A DNA stretch of 64,000 nt from Orientallactaga sibirica (taxonomy: Eukaryota; Chordata; Mammalia; Rodentia; Dipodidae), in contig JAEOAD010001365.1 of NCBI GenBank assembly GCA_036365145.1, forward strand, positions 2,501,001 through 2,565,000, written 5' to 3'. Made by a program: the position numbers and the translations under genes. The notes beneath the pieces were generated by a model. That model was not told where the DNA came from. It saw nothing but the letters and a program-made list of their open reading frames with translations, and made no database searches. Positions 44,971 through 56,083 of the stretch are shown piece after piece. Positions within the stretch are counted from its first letter, which is position 1, and each line of letters opens with the position of its first letter.

Positions 44971-45340
44971 AGTTTGAATATTCTTTTATCGCAGTTTCTA
45001 ATTTCTTGTTCAATGAAACATTCCACACTTCCAGGGTTTGTACTAATAGCCTCACCTGCTCTGAAAAGGGCCACGATGTCCTCAAGTTCTACTGGTAGGA
45101 TGACCTACATGCTTATTTCTGAAGTCTGATTCCTTAACTATCCCGTGCTTTCTTCTCTCTTCACCGTTGTCATGTTCCCATTAGCATTTGCTAGCACACA
45201 CAGACTGTGAGAGAAATGTCAGCCACCAGGGTCCCAGGTACAGCCCTCCGCCACCCTGTGCTGCAACAGTCTAGCTTCTCAACGGGCATTAGAATCAATC
45301 ATTCCAGCCAGTAATTAATCTACCTTTCTTTCCTTCTCTT

Positions 45341-45434
45341 TCTTCCTTCCTTCCTTCCTTCCTTCCTTCCTTCCTTCCTTCCTTCCTTCCTTCCTTCCTT
45401 CCTTCCTTTCTTTCTCCCTCCCTTCCCTTTCTTT

Positions 45435-45504
<70 letters not shown>

Positions 45505-45505
45505 T
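45341..45505 (+). repeat. (CTTC)n/(CTTT)n microsatellite
   Basis: About 70 bp of CTTC repeats, then an interrupted stretch, then about 70 bp of CTTT repeats. It leads directly into a minus-strand B1, so it probably grew from that element's T-rich tail. Confidence 0.95.
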
Positions 45506-45643
45506 TGGAAATAGGTCTCTCTGTAGCTTAGGCTGACCTGGAATTCACTGTAGTCTCAGGGTGGCCTCAAACTCACAGTGATCCTCCTACCTGTGCCTCC
45601 TGATCCCAAGTGCTGAGATTAAAAGAATGCGCCAACACACCCC
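45506..45643 (-). mobile_element. B1 SINE
   Basis: Follows the CTTC/CTTT tract; 'ataggtctctctgtagctta'. Confidence 0.88.
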
Positions 45644-45666
45644 AAAAATCTTCCTTTTAATCATTC

Positions 45667-45799
45667 TTTTTTTGTCGAGGTAGGGTCTCGCTCTAGCCCA
45701 GGCTACATAGTGTCAGGATGGCCTCGAACTCTCAGCAATCCTCCCACCTCTGCCTCCCAAATGCTGGGATTAAAGGTGTGTGCCACCACCGCCCAGCTT
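45667..45799 (-). mobile_element. B1 SINE
   Basis: 'tttttgtcgaggtagggtct', with 'gacctggaattcactatg' deleted. Confidence 0.9.
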
Positions 45800-45846
45800 A
45801 ATCATTCTTTTAATCTATCTTTCTTTCTTTCTCTTTCTTCCTTCCT

Positions 45847-45877
<31 letters not shown>

Positions 45878-45879
<2 letters not shown>

Positions 45880-46023
45880 TGGTTTTTTGAGGTAGGGTTT
45901 CACTATGGCCCAGGCTGACCTGGAATTCACTATGTAGTCCCAAGGTGGCCTCGAACTCACGGCGATCCTCCTACCTCTGCCTCCTGAGTGCTGAGATTAA
46001 AGGTGTGCGCCACCACGCCTGGC
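45878..46023 (-). mobile_element. B1 SINE
   Basis: 'ttttggttttttgaggtagg' to 'ccaccacgcctggct'. Confidence 0.93.
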
Positions 46024-46455
46024 TCTCTTTTAATATTTCTTTCCCTGAGTTCTGTGAGCCACCTGAGCAATATGCTTGAGTCCAGGAAGGCTTCATGGCT
46101 AGCTGATCAAAATCACAGATCAATCTGTGATTGACATCTCAAGTTCGGGGTAATGTCAGAACTGAGTTTTATTAGAAGACTCCCAGCTGTGGGGGCAGGA
46201 ACATGTGCTGTGTGTAAACAAAGTCTTTTCAGCTGTAATAGAGAGACATAAGCCTCCCAGGACATGCATTATTGTCTGCTGCAAAGCTCAGTCATTAACC
46301 TTAATGGTATCATTTTGACATAAGGAACAGACAAGCTTAGACTCCTCACATTTTAGCTAATGCTCCATCTTCCATATTGGTTTCTTACCAAGCTTGCAGT
46401 CTGGACGCCAGGAGATCTTAGAAAGCTGTTATGCAGCATGTCATAAAAAGCAAGA
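46024..46455. other. Intergenic low-repeat stretch
   Basis: No gene or repeat recognised. Confidence 0.45.
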
Positions 46456-46670
46456 GGGGGTTGGAGAGATGGCTTAGCAGTTAAGACACATGCCTGTGAA
46501 GCCTAAGGACCCTGGTTCAATTCTCCAGGTCCCACATTAGCCAGATGCACATGGTGGCACATGCATCTGGAGTTCATTTGCAGTGGCTAGAGGCCCTGGC
46601 GTGCCCATTCTCACTCTTTCTCTCTCTCTCTGTCTCAAATAAATAAATAAAAATAATAATAAAAAAAGAA
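46456..46670 (+). mobile_element. B2-type SINE
   Basis: 'ggggttggagagatggctta' to 'aaataaataaataaaa'. Confidence 0.93.
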
Positions 46671-46683
46671 AGAAAGCAAGAGG

Positions 46684-46995
46684 GATAGGGAGACAACTCA
46701 GCAAGAAGGGTGCATGCCTTGAAAGCATGAGGATCATGAGAACTTGAGTTTGAGCCCCAGAACCCACACAGAAAAGAAAAAGGGAAGTGTGGAGACACAT
46801 GCCTGTCACCCTGCACTGGGAAAGTGAGGACAGGAGGACCCCTGGGGCGTGCAGTCCAGCCAATCTCACCTAATAAGGGGCAAGTTCCAGGCCCGCGAGA
46901 GACCCTGTCTCAAAAATGTGGACAGCACTTAAGGAATGACACCTAAGGTTGTCCTCTGGCCTCCACAGGCACACACACATGCACACACATGAAAA
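46684..46995 (+). mobile_element. B4-like SINE
   Basis: 'agggagacaactcagcaaga' head, B1-like middle, 'aggttgtcctctggcctcca' and a CA-rich tail. Confidence 0.75.
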
Positions 46996-47011
46996 GAGAG
47001 TAACTTTCCAG

Positions 47012-47135
47012 AGCTGCATGTGGTGGTGCAGGTTTATAATCCAAATCCTTGGAGGCTAAGGCAGGATGATCATGAGTTCTAGGTCAGGCTGGTCTACAAA
47101 GTGAGACCCTGCTAAAAAAAAAAAAAAAAAAAAGG
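47012..47135 (+). mobile_element. Old B1 SINE
   Basis: 'gagctgcatgtggtggtgca' to a long A-tail. Confidence 0.75.
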
Positions 47136-47140
47136 AAAAA

Positions 47141-47300
47141 GAGCCAGGTGTGGTGGCACATGCCAGCACTTGGGAGGCAGGGGTAGGAGGATTGCCATAA
47201 GTTCGAGGTCCTGAGACTACATAGTAAATTCCAGGTCAGCCTGGGCTAGAGTGAGACCCTACTTAAAAAAATAAAATAAAATAAAAGAAAGAAAGAAAAA
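47141..47300 (+). mobile_element. B1 SINE
   Basis: 'agccaggtgtggtggcacat', with 'ctttaatccc' deleted. Confidence 0.9.
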
Positions 47301-47314
47301 AAAAAGAAAAGTAC

Positions 47315-47470
47315 AGTTGGGTGTGGTGGCGCACGCCTTTAATCTCAGCACTCAGGAGGCAGAGGTAGGAGGATTACTGTGAATTCAAGGCCACCTTGAG
47401 ACTACCCAGTGAATTCTAGGTCAGCCTGGGGGTAGAGGAGACCCTACCTCAAAAACAAAACAAAACAAAA
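47315..47470 (+). mobile_element. B1 SINE
   Basis: 'agttgggtgtggtggcgcac' to a (CAAAA)n tail. Confidence 0.92.
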
Positions 47471-47476
47471 CAAACA

Positions 47477-47682
47477 GGGCTGGAGAAATGGATTAGTGGT
47501 TAAGGTGCTTGCCTTGGAAGCCTAAGGACCCAGGTTTGATTCTCCAGTATCCACATAAGCCAGATGCACAGGGTGGTTCATGCATCTGCAGTTTGTTTGC
47601 AGTGTCTAGAGGCTCTAGTGCACCCATTCTCTCTCTCCCTCTCTTTCTCTCAAATAAAAGGAAAACTAAAACAAAATAAACA
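47477..47682 (+). mobile_element. B2-type SINE
   Basis: 'gggctggagaaatggattag' to 'caaataaaaggaaaac'. Confidence 0.92.
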
Positions 47683-48139
47683 AAAGGTAACATTTCAGGC
47701 TAATGTAAAACATTTGTATGTGACTGAGGCCTCTCCAGTGTAAGAAAGGACACCATCCATGGTGGGAACAACTCTGAAACAGGACACCAGTCACAGCCCA
47801 GCCCTCTGCTAAGCTCATTTAGCAGAGACACATGGGGAATATTTTGTAAAATGGCTCTTTGTGTTGCTCTCAGTTGTTAAATTTAGTTAGAGAAGACACA
47901 GCAGCGGTGACATGGGACAGTCATTAGTTACACCCCCAAGGCAGCTGTGAAGGCTTCGCGGTGACTTTTCACTGGTACTCTGCCCAAAGCCCGGACAGCT
48001 GACACCCACCTGTTACTTGCCGTTGCAGTCATTAGTCGAAATTACCACTGTAGCTAAAATTTCTGTAGCTCGCTAAGCTAAGAAAAATGAAACTACTAAA
48101 ACTGAATTAATAGTTCTAAAATCTGTTTTCATCAACATA
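47683..48139. other. Intergenic low-repeat stretch
   Basis: No gene recognised; upstream of the ancient L1 relic. Confidence 0.45.
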
Positions 48140-48620
48140 TGCCTCTTATGCAACCCAGCCAATCCTATCTTGGTATCTATTTAAGAGAAATGAAAATATG
48201 TATCCACATAAAGACTTGTCTATAAATGCAATGGAAGCTTTCTTTCTAATATCCCTCACTACCCAACTATTCACGAACAGACAACTGGATAAACAAACTG
48301 CGATGCCATTATGAATACAAAGAAGTAACTGAGACACAAAGCAAGGAGGCTAAAACTCACAACATCCCAGCGAAGAAAACCAGATGCCAAAGACAGCATG
48401 TGTTCCATTTAGACGAAGCCCTAGAGCAGGCAACACTAACCCTGAAGATGGAGGCCAGAAGTCATTTCAGAATGGGGATGACAGTCTTTGTGAGGGAAGG
48501 AGCCAAGGGGATTTTCTAGAGGAATGGGGAGACTATTTTTGATCTGGGAACTAGACACACAGGCATGTGCATATGTAAAAATTTAGCAAGATGCAGACGT
48601 CGTGCTTTATGTAAATGCTT
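48140..48620 (+). mobile_element. Ancient LINE-1 3' relic
   Basis: Follows old mammalian L1 wording: 'agagaaatgaaaatatgtat', 'ctggataaacaaactgcgat', 'tgttccatttagacgaa', 'cagaatggggatgaca'. Highly diverged and non-coding. Confidence 0.6.
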
Positions 48621-49309
48621 CAATTTTTAAAAAGAAAAAAAAGAGAGGAAAATAACTTTAGTCATAAAGGAAGTGTAACTAGAAAAGAGAATTAAATGCA
48701 CAAGGAGCACAAAACAACTGCAAAGCACCCAGACCACAATCCAAGCAGCCCGCTTCCCTCTCCATCTCTGAGAACCCGTGGGAGGAGGCAGTAGGGCCGG
48801 CACTCCTCAAGCCACGGCAGCCAAGCACACACAGGACAGCAGTGGGTAGCACTGGACACTTACTGCAGACTTTTCCTTTCTTCAACATTTCTGCTCCCTC
48901 TCTAAGCCTCAGCCCAAGCCCAACAGTGGAAACGGTGAGCATATCTGAAAGGGCCTGGCGAGGTGGGAACAAGACACCACGGGGCTTAGGAGCTAGGTGA
49001 GGTCTCTACTTTGATGAGTTTTATTCTAGCAGCCTCATCATTTCTTACAGTCAAGACCAGAGAAAACCCCAGTGTGCATCTGGCAGGGAAGGGAGAAGCC
49101 ACCCTTCTGAACATACCCAGAGCATTCTGTTCTGCAAAGCCTGCTCCAACAGCTTTACACCAGAGCCTGACCTGGTCTGGTCTCATTTGTGACGAACGGA
49201 CTTGGGGTGGGGGCTCTGCTGTGGTCAACCTGTCCCACCTGAGGGCTAAAACCCAAGAAGCACTGGTGAGTTCTGTACAATCCAGCTCTCTAAAAGCCCA
49301 AGACCCAAG
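48621..49309. other. Intergenic low-repeat stretch, GC-moderate
   Basis: ORFs of 80-101 codons on both strands overlap one another and show no domain. Confidence 0.45.
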
Positions 49310-49400
49310 TCATTAATGATCCCACCTATATGAAGCTCATCATGAAAACAGAAGTCAGAAGTGGTGACTTCGGAATGGGGATAGTATCACCCGCCATAGA
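49310..49400 (+). mobile_element. Ancient LINE-1 fragment
   Basis: 'cctatatgaagctcatcatg' followed by 'tgacttcggaatggggata' parallels the later part of the relic at 48140-48620. Confidence 0.4.
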
Positions 49401-49539
49401 GTCTCCCCGAGTACTGGAGACGTTCTCCTCCCACCACACCTAACGCCCCAAACACCAAAGCCCTGCTTACTGAAGTTACTTTGTACCAAGTATGACATGC
49501 CTAGTTTTCATCAAAAACAAATTACAAGGCATAGTGAAA

Positions 49540-49695
49540 AGTTAAAACCTATGAAGTCTAAGGACAGCTTGAACTGATTCTCCAGGAATAACCAGATTCC
49601 AAGGGGGTGCATGCCATCTGGATGTTGTGGTCTCTTGATTTCTGAGCACTCTGCTCAAATAAATAAATAAATAAATAAAAAATAAATAAAATATT
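49540..49695 (+). mobile_element. B2-type SINE, degenerate
   Basis: 'tatgaagtctaaggacagct', 'ccatctggatgttgtggtct', AAATAAAT tail. Head missing. Confidence 0.65.
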
Positions 49696-49763
49696 TAAAA
49701 AAACAAATTACAGGCATAGTAAAAAGAGAAACAGCAAACTCTCCAAGAATAACTGGATTCCAA

Positions 49764-50165
49764 TGCCTGGGAGAGGGTTCAGTTGGTAAACTCTTGTACC
49801 AAAAGCATAAGGAACTGTACAAACCATGCAAGAAAAGACAGGCACTATAAAATGCAGAGAAATGGTCTAAGAATACCCCAGTTTCTGGGGATGGAGCTTG
49901 CTGGCTTGGCCAGCATGAGGAACTGAGCTTTGATCGCAAAAACTCATATAAAAATGACCCGTGGTCTCATTAAAGAGTTTCCATGGAGCTTGCTGGCCGG
50001 CCAGCCTAGCTTACCTAGTGAGCTCCGGGTCCGTGAGGGACCCCGTCTCAGAAAGAGGTGGACAGCATTCATGAGGATGACACCCAGCATTGTTCTCTGG
50101 TCTCTACAGGCACCTGTATACCCATGTGCTTGCACAAACATGCAAACACACACATACACACAAGC
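49764..50165 (+). mobile_element. B4-like SINE, rearranged
   Basis: Two overlapping head/middle segments, then 'agcctagcttacctagtgag' and the CA-rich end. Looks internally duplicated. Confidence 0.55.
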
Positions 50166-50306
50166 ATAAGAAAGAATAAAATAAAAAAAGAATAAAATAG
50201 AAATTCTAGAGAACATAAATACTGCCAAAAAAATGAAGAATGTCTTTGATGGACTGATTAAGTACAACTCAAATTTGCTGAGGAATTTTCTGAGCTTGAG
50301 CATATT

Positions 50307-50450
50307 TTATTTTTAAATATTTTATATATTTATTTATTTGACAGAGAACAAGGGATCCTCCTACCTCTGCCTCCCGAGTGCTGGGATTAGAGAGAGAGAG
50401 CTTATTTTTAAATATTTTATATATTTATTTATTTGACAGAGAACAAGGGA
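50307..50450 (+). repeat. 49-bp duplication around a B1 fragment
   Basis: The A/T-rich B2 tail plus GACAGAGAACAAGGGA occurs twice, at 50307-50355 and 50402-50450. Between the copies is a 35-bp piece of B1 (CCTACCTCTGCCTCCCGAGT...) and a GA run. Confidence 0.85.
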
Positions 50451-50616
50451 GAGAGAGAGAGAGAGAACGGGCATGCCAGGGTCTCCAGCTACTGCAAAAG
50501 AACTCCAGACACGTGTGCCCCTTGTGCAGCTGGCTAACGTGGGTCCTGGGGAATTGAACCTGGGTCCTTTGGCTTTGTATGCAAATGCCTTAACCTCTAA
50601 GTCATCCCTCCAGCCC
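50402..50616 (-). mobile_element. B2-type SINE
   Basis: Reverse copy whose tail is duplicated upstream; ends 'gtcatccctccagcccc'. Confidence 0.9.
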
Positions 50617-50921
50617 CTTGAGCATATTTTAATAGAAACTTCTAAAACAAGAATAAAGAAAAAAAATCACAGAATATTCAAGAACTGCAGAACAATTACA
50701 ACAGGTGGAACACACCAGAATGCTGGATAATAATACTTACTAAGCAGCACTGGGCCCAGATGTGCTCAGTGAAGCACCAGACCAAACATGGAAGAAGCCA
50801 AACCAGTTCTCTGTAGTGTGTCCACAGGAGGGAGTGCTTCCTAACACGTTCTCCACAGCGTCTTCCAACAGAGGGAGTGCTTCCCAACATTCTCTAAAGT
50901 GTCTCCACAGAAGAGAATGCT
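50617..50921. other. Short imperfect repeat region
   Basis: From about 50815, three imperfect ~50-bp units with 'ggagggagtgcttcc', 'agagggagtgcttccc' and 'cacagaagagaatgc'. No gene. Confidence 0.5.
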
Positions 50922-51100
50922 GGCCTGGAGAGATGGCTTAGTAGTTAAGGTACTTGCTTGCAAAGCCAAAGGACCCAGTTTCAATTCCCCAGTGCCCATG
51001 TAAGGCAGATCCACAAGGTGGTGCACATGTCTGGAGTTTATTTGCAGCAGCTGGAGGCCCTGGTGTGCCCATTCTCTTTCTCTCAAATTAAACAAAAAAA
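50922..51100 (+). mobile_element. B2-type SINE
   Basis: 'ggcctggagagatggcttag' to 'ctctcaaattaaac'. Confidence 0.92.
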
Positions 51101-51120
51101 AATTGTTTATAAAAAGAAGA

Positions 51121-51318
51121 GGGCTGGAGAGATGGTTTAGTGGTTAAGGAATTTGCCTGCAAAGCCAAAGGACGTTGGTTCGATTCCCCAGGACCCACAT
51201 AAGCCAGATGCACAAGGTGGTGCATACATCTGGAGTTCGTTTGCAGTGGCTGTAGGCCCTGGCGTGCCCATTCTCCCTCTGTCTCCCCCCACTCAAATAA
51301 ATGAAAATAAAATATTTT
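51121..51318 (+). mobile_element. B2-type SINE
   Basis: 'gggctggagagatggtttag'; second of three B2 in a row on the same strand. Confidence 0.93.
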
Positions 51319-51335
51319 TTTAAAAATAATAATTT

Positions 51336-51530
51336 GGGGCTGGAGAGATAGGTTAGCAGTTAAGGCACCTGCCTGCTAAGCTTAAGAACGCAAAGATGCA
51401 ATGCTGCACTTGCCTACAAGGGAGTGCACGCATTTGGAGTTTGTTCACAGTGGCTGAGAGGCTGCTGGCACACCCATTCTCTATCTGACTGTCTCTCTCT
51501 CCAAATAATAATAATAATAATTTATTCTCT
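51336..51530 (+). mobile_element. B2-type SINE, long subfamily, deleted
   Basis: 'ggctggagagataggttagc', jumps from 'taagaacgc' to 'aaagatgcaatgctgcac'. Confidence 0.88.
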
Positions 51531-51611
51531 TCTTACATACATGATGTCTGAGGAGAAATTCAATGTGACTCTCTAAAATCAAGTTACATCACAGTTTCTT
51601 TCAAGGCTAGC

Positions 51612-51613
51612 TT

Positions 51614-51656
<43 letters not shown>
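51612..51656 (+). repeat. (TTTA)n tract
   Basis: About eleven TTTA units: the tail of a minus-strand B2 remnant that continues to about 51696. Confidence 0.9.
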
Positions 51657-51696
51657 GAGAGAGAGACACACACACAGAATGGGTGTGTCAGGTTTT

Positions 51697-51855
51697 TTGT
51701 TTGTTTGTTTGTTTTTTGAGGAAGGGTCTCGCTCTAGCTCAGGCTGACCCTAGAATTCACTCTGTAGTCTCAGGGTAGCCTTGAACTCACAGTGATCCTC
51801 CTACTTCTGCCTACCAAGTGCTGGGATTAAAGGTGTGTGCCACCACACCCAGCTC
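51697..51855 (-). mobile_element. B1 SINE nested in a B2 remnant
   Basis: (TTTG)n tail, then 'gaggaagggtctcgctctag'; the host B2 survives only as 'gaatgggtgtgtcagg' upstream. Confidence 0.88.
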
Positions 51856-51964
51856 TAGTTTTTTGTGTGTGTTTTTTTTTAGTTTTAATAAGATATTCAT
51901 TAGTAGAGATTTCCTGACATATAACTTGTTTGGTGTTTGATCGTACTGTGTTTGTCATCTATTT

Positions 51965-52213
51965 TTTGACAGTATGTGGCGCATGCATGTGTATGTACAG
52001 ATGTGCATACCCCGGGTGCACACATGCAGAGGTCAGAGCAAGACGCTGGGTGTGTTTTATTGCTCTTCCACTTTATTTCCCTGGGGCAGTCTCTCATTGG
52101 AGCTGGAGCTGGCCACATTTTAGTTGGACTGGCTGGCCAGCAAGCCCTAAGGATCCTTCTGCCTCCACCTTTCTCAGCACTGGGGTTACAGGTGGGTGGA
52201 GCTATAACTGGCT
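51965..52213 (-). mobile_element. B4-like SINE
   Basis: GT-rich tail, 'ggactggctggccagcaagc' and the reversed B1-like 'cagcactggggttacaggtg'. Confidence 0.7.
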
Positions 52214-52390
52214 TAAAAAAATTATTTGACAAAGAGAGGGAGACAGAGAGAGAGTCAGAGAGAGTAGGAGCGTGCCAGGGCCTCCTGCCACTGGAAATAA
52301 ACTCCAGATGCATGGGCCACTTTCTGCACCTGGCTTTACGTAGGTACTGAGAAACTGAATCCAGACCGTCAGGCTTTACAAGCAAGCATT
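52214..52390 (-). mobile_element. B2-type SINE, head lost
   Basis: 'gtgccagggcctcctgccac' body; ends at 'gctttacaagcaagca', lacking the usual 'ccatctctccagccc'. Confidence 0.85.
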
Positions 52391-52444
52391 TTTTTTGCCT
52401 TTGTTTTTTTAAAATCTTTTTAGCGTTGCTCCATCTCTGTAGCC

Positions 52445-52520
52445 CTACACCTGGCTTTTATGTGGGTGCTGAAAATCATGCTTGCACAGCAAGCACTCTA
52501 ACCTGCTGAGCCCCGCGCCC
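52445..52520 (-). mobile_element. tRNA-like SINE head fragment
   Basis: 'tgcttgcacagcaagcactc' plus 'cctgctgagcc' is the reversed head of a B4/ID-type element. Confidence 0.5.
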
Positions 52521-52749
52521 CGACCTCCGCCAGCCCTGTGATTTGGTGTCCTTATTTTGAAAAGTCTCAGACACAAGGACTTGGAATAGTTCCTCTTCTC
52601 CTACTTTTGACATTCCAACAATTTGGTTATACCTTTTGTAATCGTCCCATAATTCAGAGATACTCTGTTCTGGGTTAAGTTTGCTCTCCCTTCACCTTTC
52701 ACATTTTGGTTTGAGAATTTTCAATTGACGTACCTTCAAGTTGATTCTT

Positions 52750-52960
52750 TTTTTTAAATTTAAATTTATTTATTTGAGGGGGGCAGATAGAGATGAAAGA
52801 GAGAGAGAATGGACACACCAGGGCCTCCAGCCATTGCAAACGAACTCCAGATGCATGTGTCACCTTATGCATGTGGCTTATATGGGTCCTGGGGAATCAA
52901 ACCTGGATGCTTTGGTTTTGTAGCAAGTGCCTTAACCACTACGTCATCTCTCCAGCCCCG
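52750..52960 (-). mobile_element. B2-type SINE
   Basis: Ends 'cgtcatctctccagcccc'. Confidence 0.92.
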
Positions 52961-53218
52961 ATTCTTTCCTTGGCTGTAGTCTGTCTACTGGTAAGTCCAT
53001 TAAAGGAATCCTTTCTGCATTTCCTCTGAACTTTGGGAGTTTCCATTTCTTTATGTTATTCACATGCCTTGCCTATCTTAAATTTTTCACTATAGTCCTT
53101 ACCATTTAAATCAGTTAAACTTTCTACTTGTGAAATCCATGCCATATTTGAGTCTGGTTTTGATGCTTGTCTTGCTTATTCAGACTTGTTTCTTGACCTT
53201 TAGCATGCCTTGTGAATT

Positions 53219-53368
53219 TTTTTTTTTTTTTTTGAGGTAGGGTCTCACTCTAGCCCAGGTTGACCTGGAATTCACTATGTAGTCTCAGGCTGGCCTTGAA
53301 CTCACAGCAATCCTCCTACCTCTGCCTCCCAAGTGCTGGGATTAAAAGCGTGCGCCACCATGCCCAGC
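53219..53368 (-). mobile_element. B1 SINE
   Basis: T-run, 'gaggtagggtctcactctag', ends 'ccaccatgcccagct'. Confidence 0.93.
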
Positions 53369-53394
53369 TAACATTTTGTTTTTTAAAAAAGATA

Positions 53395-53598
53395 AGGGCT
53401 GGAGAGATGGCTTTATGGTTAAGGTCCTTGCCTGCAAAGCCAAAGGTCCCAGGTTGGATTCCCTAGTACCCAAGTAAAGCTGGATGTGCAAGGTGGCACA
53501 TACATCTGGAGTTCATTTGAGTGGATGGAGCCGTGATGTGCTCATTTCTCTCTCTCCCTCTGCATCTTCCTCTCTCTAATAAATGAAAATAAAAAATG
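53395..53598 (+). mobile_element. B2-type SINE
   Basis: 'gggctggagagatggcttta' to 'taataaatgaaaataaa'. Confidence 0.92.
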
Positions 53599-53892
53599 TA
53601 TAATAACAAAAGACAACTATTAAGTATGCCTGAAAAATTGAACTAGGCATAAAACATACTAAAAAGCAGATTATATGAAATAAGAACACTGAATTGGGTA
53701 TTCAGTAAGTTGTTATTTTCATCAAAATCAGTTTCTGGTATTTACAAGTTCACTGTCCATTGCCCAAAGTATCTAAAACAGTCAAAATTGATGGTTATAG
53801 TTGTACTTCATAATTTTTACTTTAGATTTATTTTTGTGAAGTCAAGTTCAAAGAAATGCATTTGATGTCTCAGTGTAAAAGCAAAAGTTCCT

Positions 53893-54163
53893 AGGGCTGG
53901 CGAGATGGCTTAGCGGTTAAGGCACCTGCCTCCTAAGCCTAAGAACGCCGGTTCCAATATCCAGCGGTTCCAATCTCCAGGTCCCACGTTTAGCCAGATG
54001 CAGTGACGCAAGGGTGCAATGCCTCACTTGACCACAAGGGGGCGCACACATCTGGATTTTGTTTGCAGCACCTGAGAGGCTATGGCGCGCCCATCTCTGT
54101 CTTCCTTTCCCACTCTCTCTCTCTCTCTCTGTCTCTCTCTGTGTCTCTCTCCAAAAAAAAAAG
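53893..54163 (+). mobile_element. B2-type SINE, long subfamily
   Basis: 'gggctggcgagatggcttag'; CGGTTCCAATATCCAG is followed by a near-identical tandem copy, a local duplication in the box-B area. Confidence 0.93.
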
Positions 54164-54744
54164 CGCAAAAGAACCTTTGTGACCAATACCCTCAATTCTC
54201 TCTTCTTTTTAAAAAGACACTGTAGCTTTCTGCATAACAAATTATATTGTAAAGATGGAAAAATAAAAATATTATCTTAAGGAAAGGTTGGTTCATATCT
54301 GGTTAGAAGAATGATATTCTTTGAGAGGAACTTTATTATTATTGTTCAGAACCTGGGACCATCCCTGCTTCCAACCAATATTAAGTAGGCTATATTAGTC
54401 AAAGCTTATATAAGGAATAAGATGGTCTAAAACTAAGCAATAAAATTTATTATAGCCACCTAAAGGGAATAAAAATGACTTGCTATTTCTAAATACTATA
54501 ATAATTAAAAATAACACTAATATCTGTGTCAATTGTATGGAAAACCTATAGAGTAAAAACACCAATATCACCATGTGAAATTCTTATTAATTCTACAATG
54601 ACTCTAAACATATTAGTAAGAAGTTAGCAATGAGCCTAACAAACCTGTCGTTGAGTGTTGACAGACACACTAAAAGATAGGGAAGATGAGCAGCAGGACT
54701 GACTACCTATGATGTCCTAAAGGAATAAGTGAAAACATTTCAGA
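54164..54744. other. Intergenic AT-rich stretch
   Basis: No gene or repeat recognised. Confidence 0.45.
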
Positions 54745-54893
54745 GCCAGGCATGGTGGCGCACGCCTTTAATCCCAGCACTGAGAAGGCAGAGGCAGGAG
54801 GAGTGCCATGAGTTTGAGGCCACCTTTAAAATGCCAGGGCAGCCTGGGCCAGAGTGAGACCCTGCCTCCAAAAACCAAAAACCTAAAAAAACA
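54745..54893 (+). mobile_element. B1 SINE
   Basis: 'agccaggcatggtggcgcac' to 'aaaaccaaaaacc'. Confidence 0.92.
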
Positions 54894-54903
54894 CATTTCA
54901 GGA

Positions 54904-55062
54904 GCTGGATGTGGTGACTCACGCCTTTAATCCCAGCACTCCAGAGGCAGAGGTAGGAGGACTGCTGTGAGTTCAAGGCCAGCCTAGGACCACAGGGTGA
55001 GTTCCAGGCCAGCCTAGGATAGAGTGAGACCCTACCTTGGAAAAGAAAAAGAAAAAAAAGGC
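54904..55062 (+). mobile_element. B1 SINE
   Basis: 'agctggatgtggtgactcac'; directly follows the previous copy on the same strand. Confidence 0.92.
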
Positions 55063-55070
55063 ACATTTCA

Positions 55071-55268
55071 ACTGGGTCTGTAAACATGCACCTGTAATCC
55101 CAGCACTTGGTTGACTGAGGCAGGATCACTGCGAGTTCAATGCTAGCCTGAGCTACATAGTGAGACACTGAATCAGGAAACCAAGGGCTAGGGATACAGG
55201 AAAGTGGCCAGAGTGCCTGCCTGTACGAGCAAGGCCCCGAGTTCAATCCTAAGCACCCCCCCATAAGC
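55071..55268 (+). mobile_element. B1-ID composite SINE
   Basis: A B1 ('cctgtaatcccagcacttgg') is followed directly by an ID-like unit ('ggctagggatacaggaaagt' ... 'gcaaggccccgagttcaatc'), as in B1-dID type elements. Confidence 0.6.
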
Positions 55269-55317
55269 AAAAAGCACATTGCATTTGTCCCACTAACTTC
55301 AGATTATCAAGTTATGA

Positions 55318-55478
55318 TCCTGAAGCTCAGTTTGTAGAGAGCTTCCTTAGCCTGCACAAACTGTGGGTTTAAACCCCAGTACCACATAAACTAGATGAGG
55401 CATATGCTTGTAACTCCAGCACTCAGGAGGCAGAGGCTTTCGAAGTTCAAGGGCATCCTTGGCTACATAATCTGGTCT
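55318..55478 (+). mobile_element. ID-headed B4-like SINE
   Basis: ID-like head ('gaagctcagtttgtagagag') then B1-like 'gtaactccagcactcaggag'. Diverged. Confidence 0.55.
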
Positions 55479-55531
55479 AAATAGATAAACAAATTTATGA
55501 TAAATATTTACTTGTTGAAAAATGAGTTCTT

Positions 55532-55682
55532 GCCAGGTGTGGTGGCACACGTCTTTAATCCTGTCATTCAGGAGGCTGAGGTAGGAGGATCTCTGTGAGT
55601 TTGAGGCCAGCCTGAGACTAGTTCCAGGTCAGCCTAGGTAGAGCAAGCCCCTACCTCAAAAATCCAAAAGAGAAAAAATAAG
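55532..55682 (+). mobile_element. B1 SINE
   Basis: 'gccaggtgtggtggcacacg' to 'aatccaaaagagaaaa'. Confidence 0.92.
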
Positions 55683-55869
55683 AAAAATGAGTTATTATTG
55701 TGAAACAAACAAAACCTAATAACAGTGTCAGCCATCTTAATCCACTAAGTTAATAGACACATAACGGGCTAGAGAGGAAAGAGACACTGAAGAGGGAAGA
55801 GAGGGATCAGCAAAGGAAGAGAGAAACGGGTGTACGCACTTTTTGTAAGCCTGTCATATATATATTTGT

Positions 55870-56012
55870 TTTTTTGAGGTAGGGTCTCACACTAGCCGAG
55901 GCTAACCTGGAATTCACTATGTAGTCTCAGGGTGGCCTCAAACTCATGGTGATCCTCCTACTTCTGCCTCCTAGTTTCTGGGATTAAAGGTGTACACCAC
56001 CATGCCTGGCCC
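55870..56012 (-). mobile_element. B1 SINE
   Basis: 'ttttttgaggtagggtctca' to 'ccaccatgcctggcc'. Confidence 0.93.
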
Positions 56013-56083
56013 TAAAAATGAGTTATTGGGAGCTTGGTATATAGCTCAGTAAAATCCCCACAAAGGAAAAAAAAATTTCATTT

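Noticed and set aside
45341..45505. CTTC/CTTT tract as a regulatory element
   Set aside because: It adjoins a reversed B1 and is best explained as microsatellite growth of the SINE tail.
54740..55279. 179-codon minus-strand ORF
   Set aside because: Made entirely of three B1-type SINEs.
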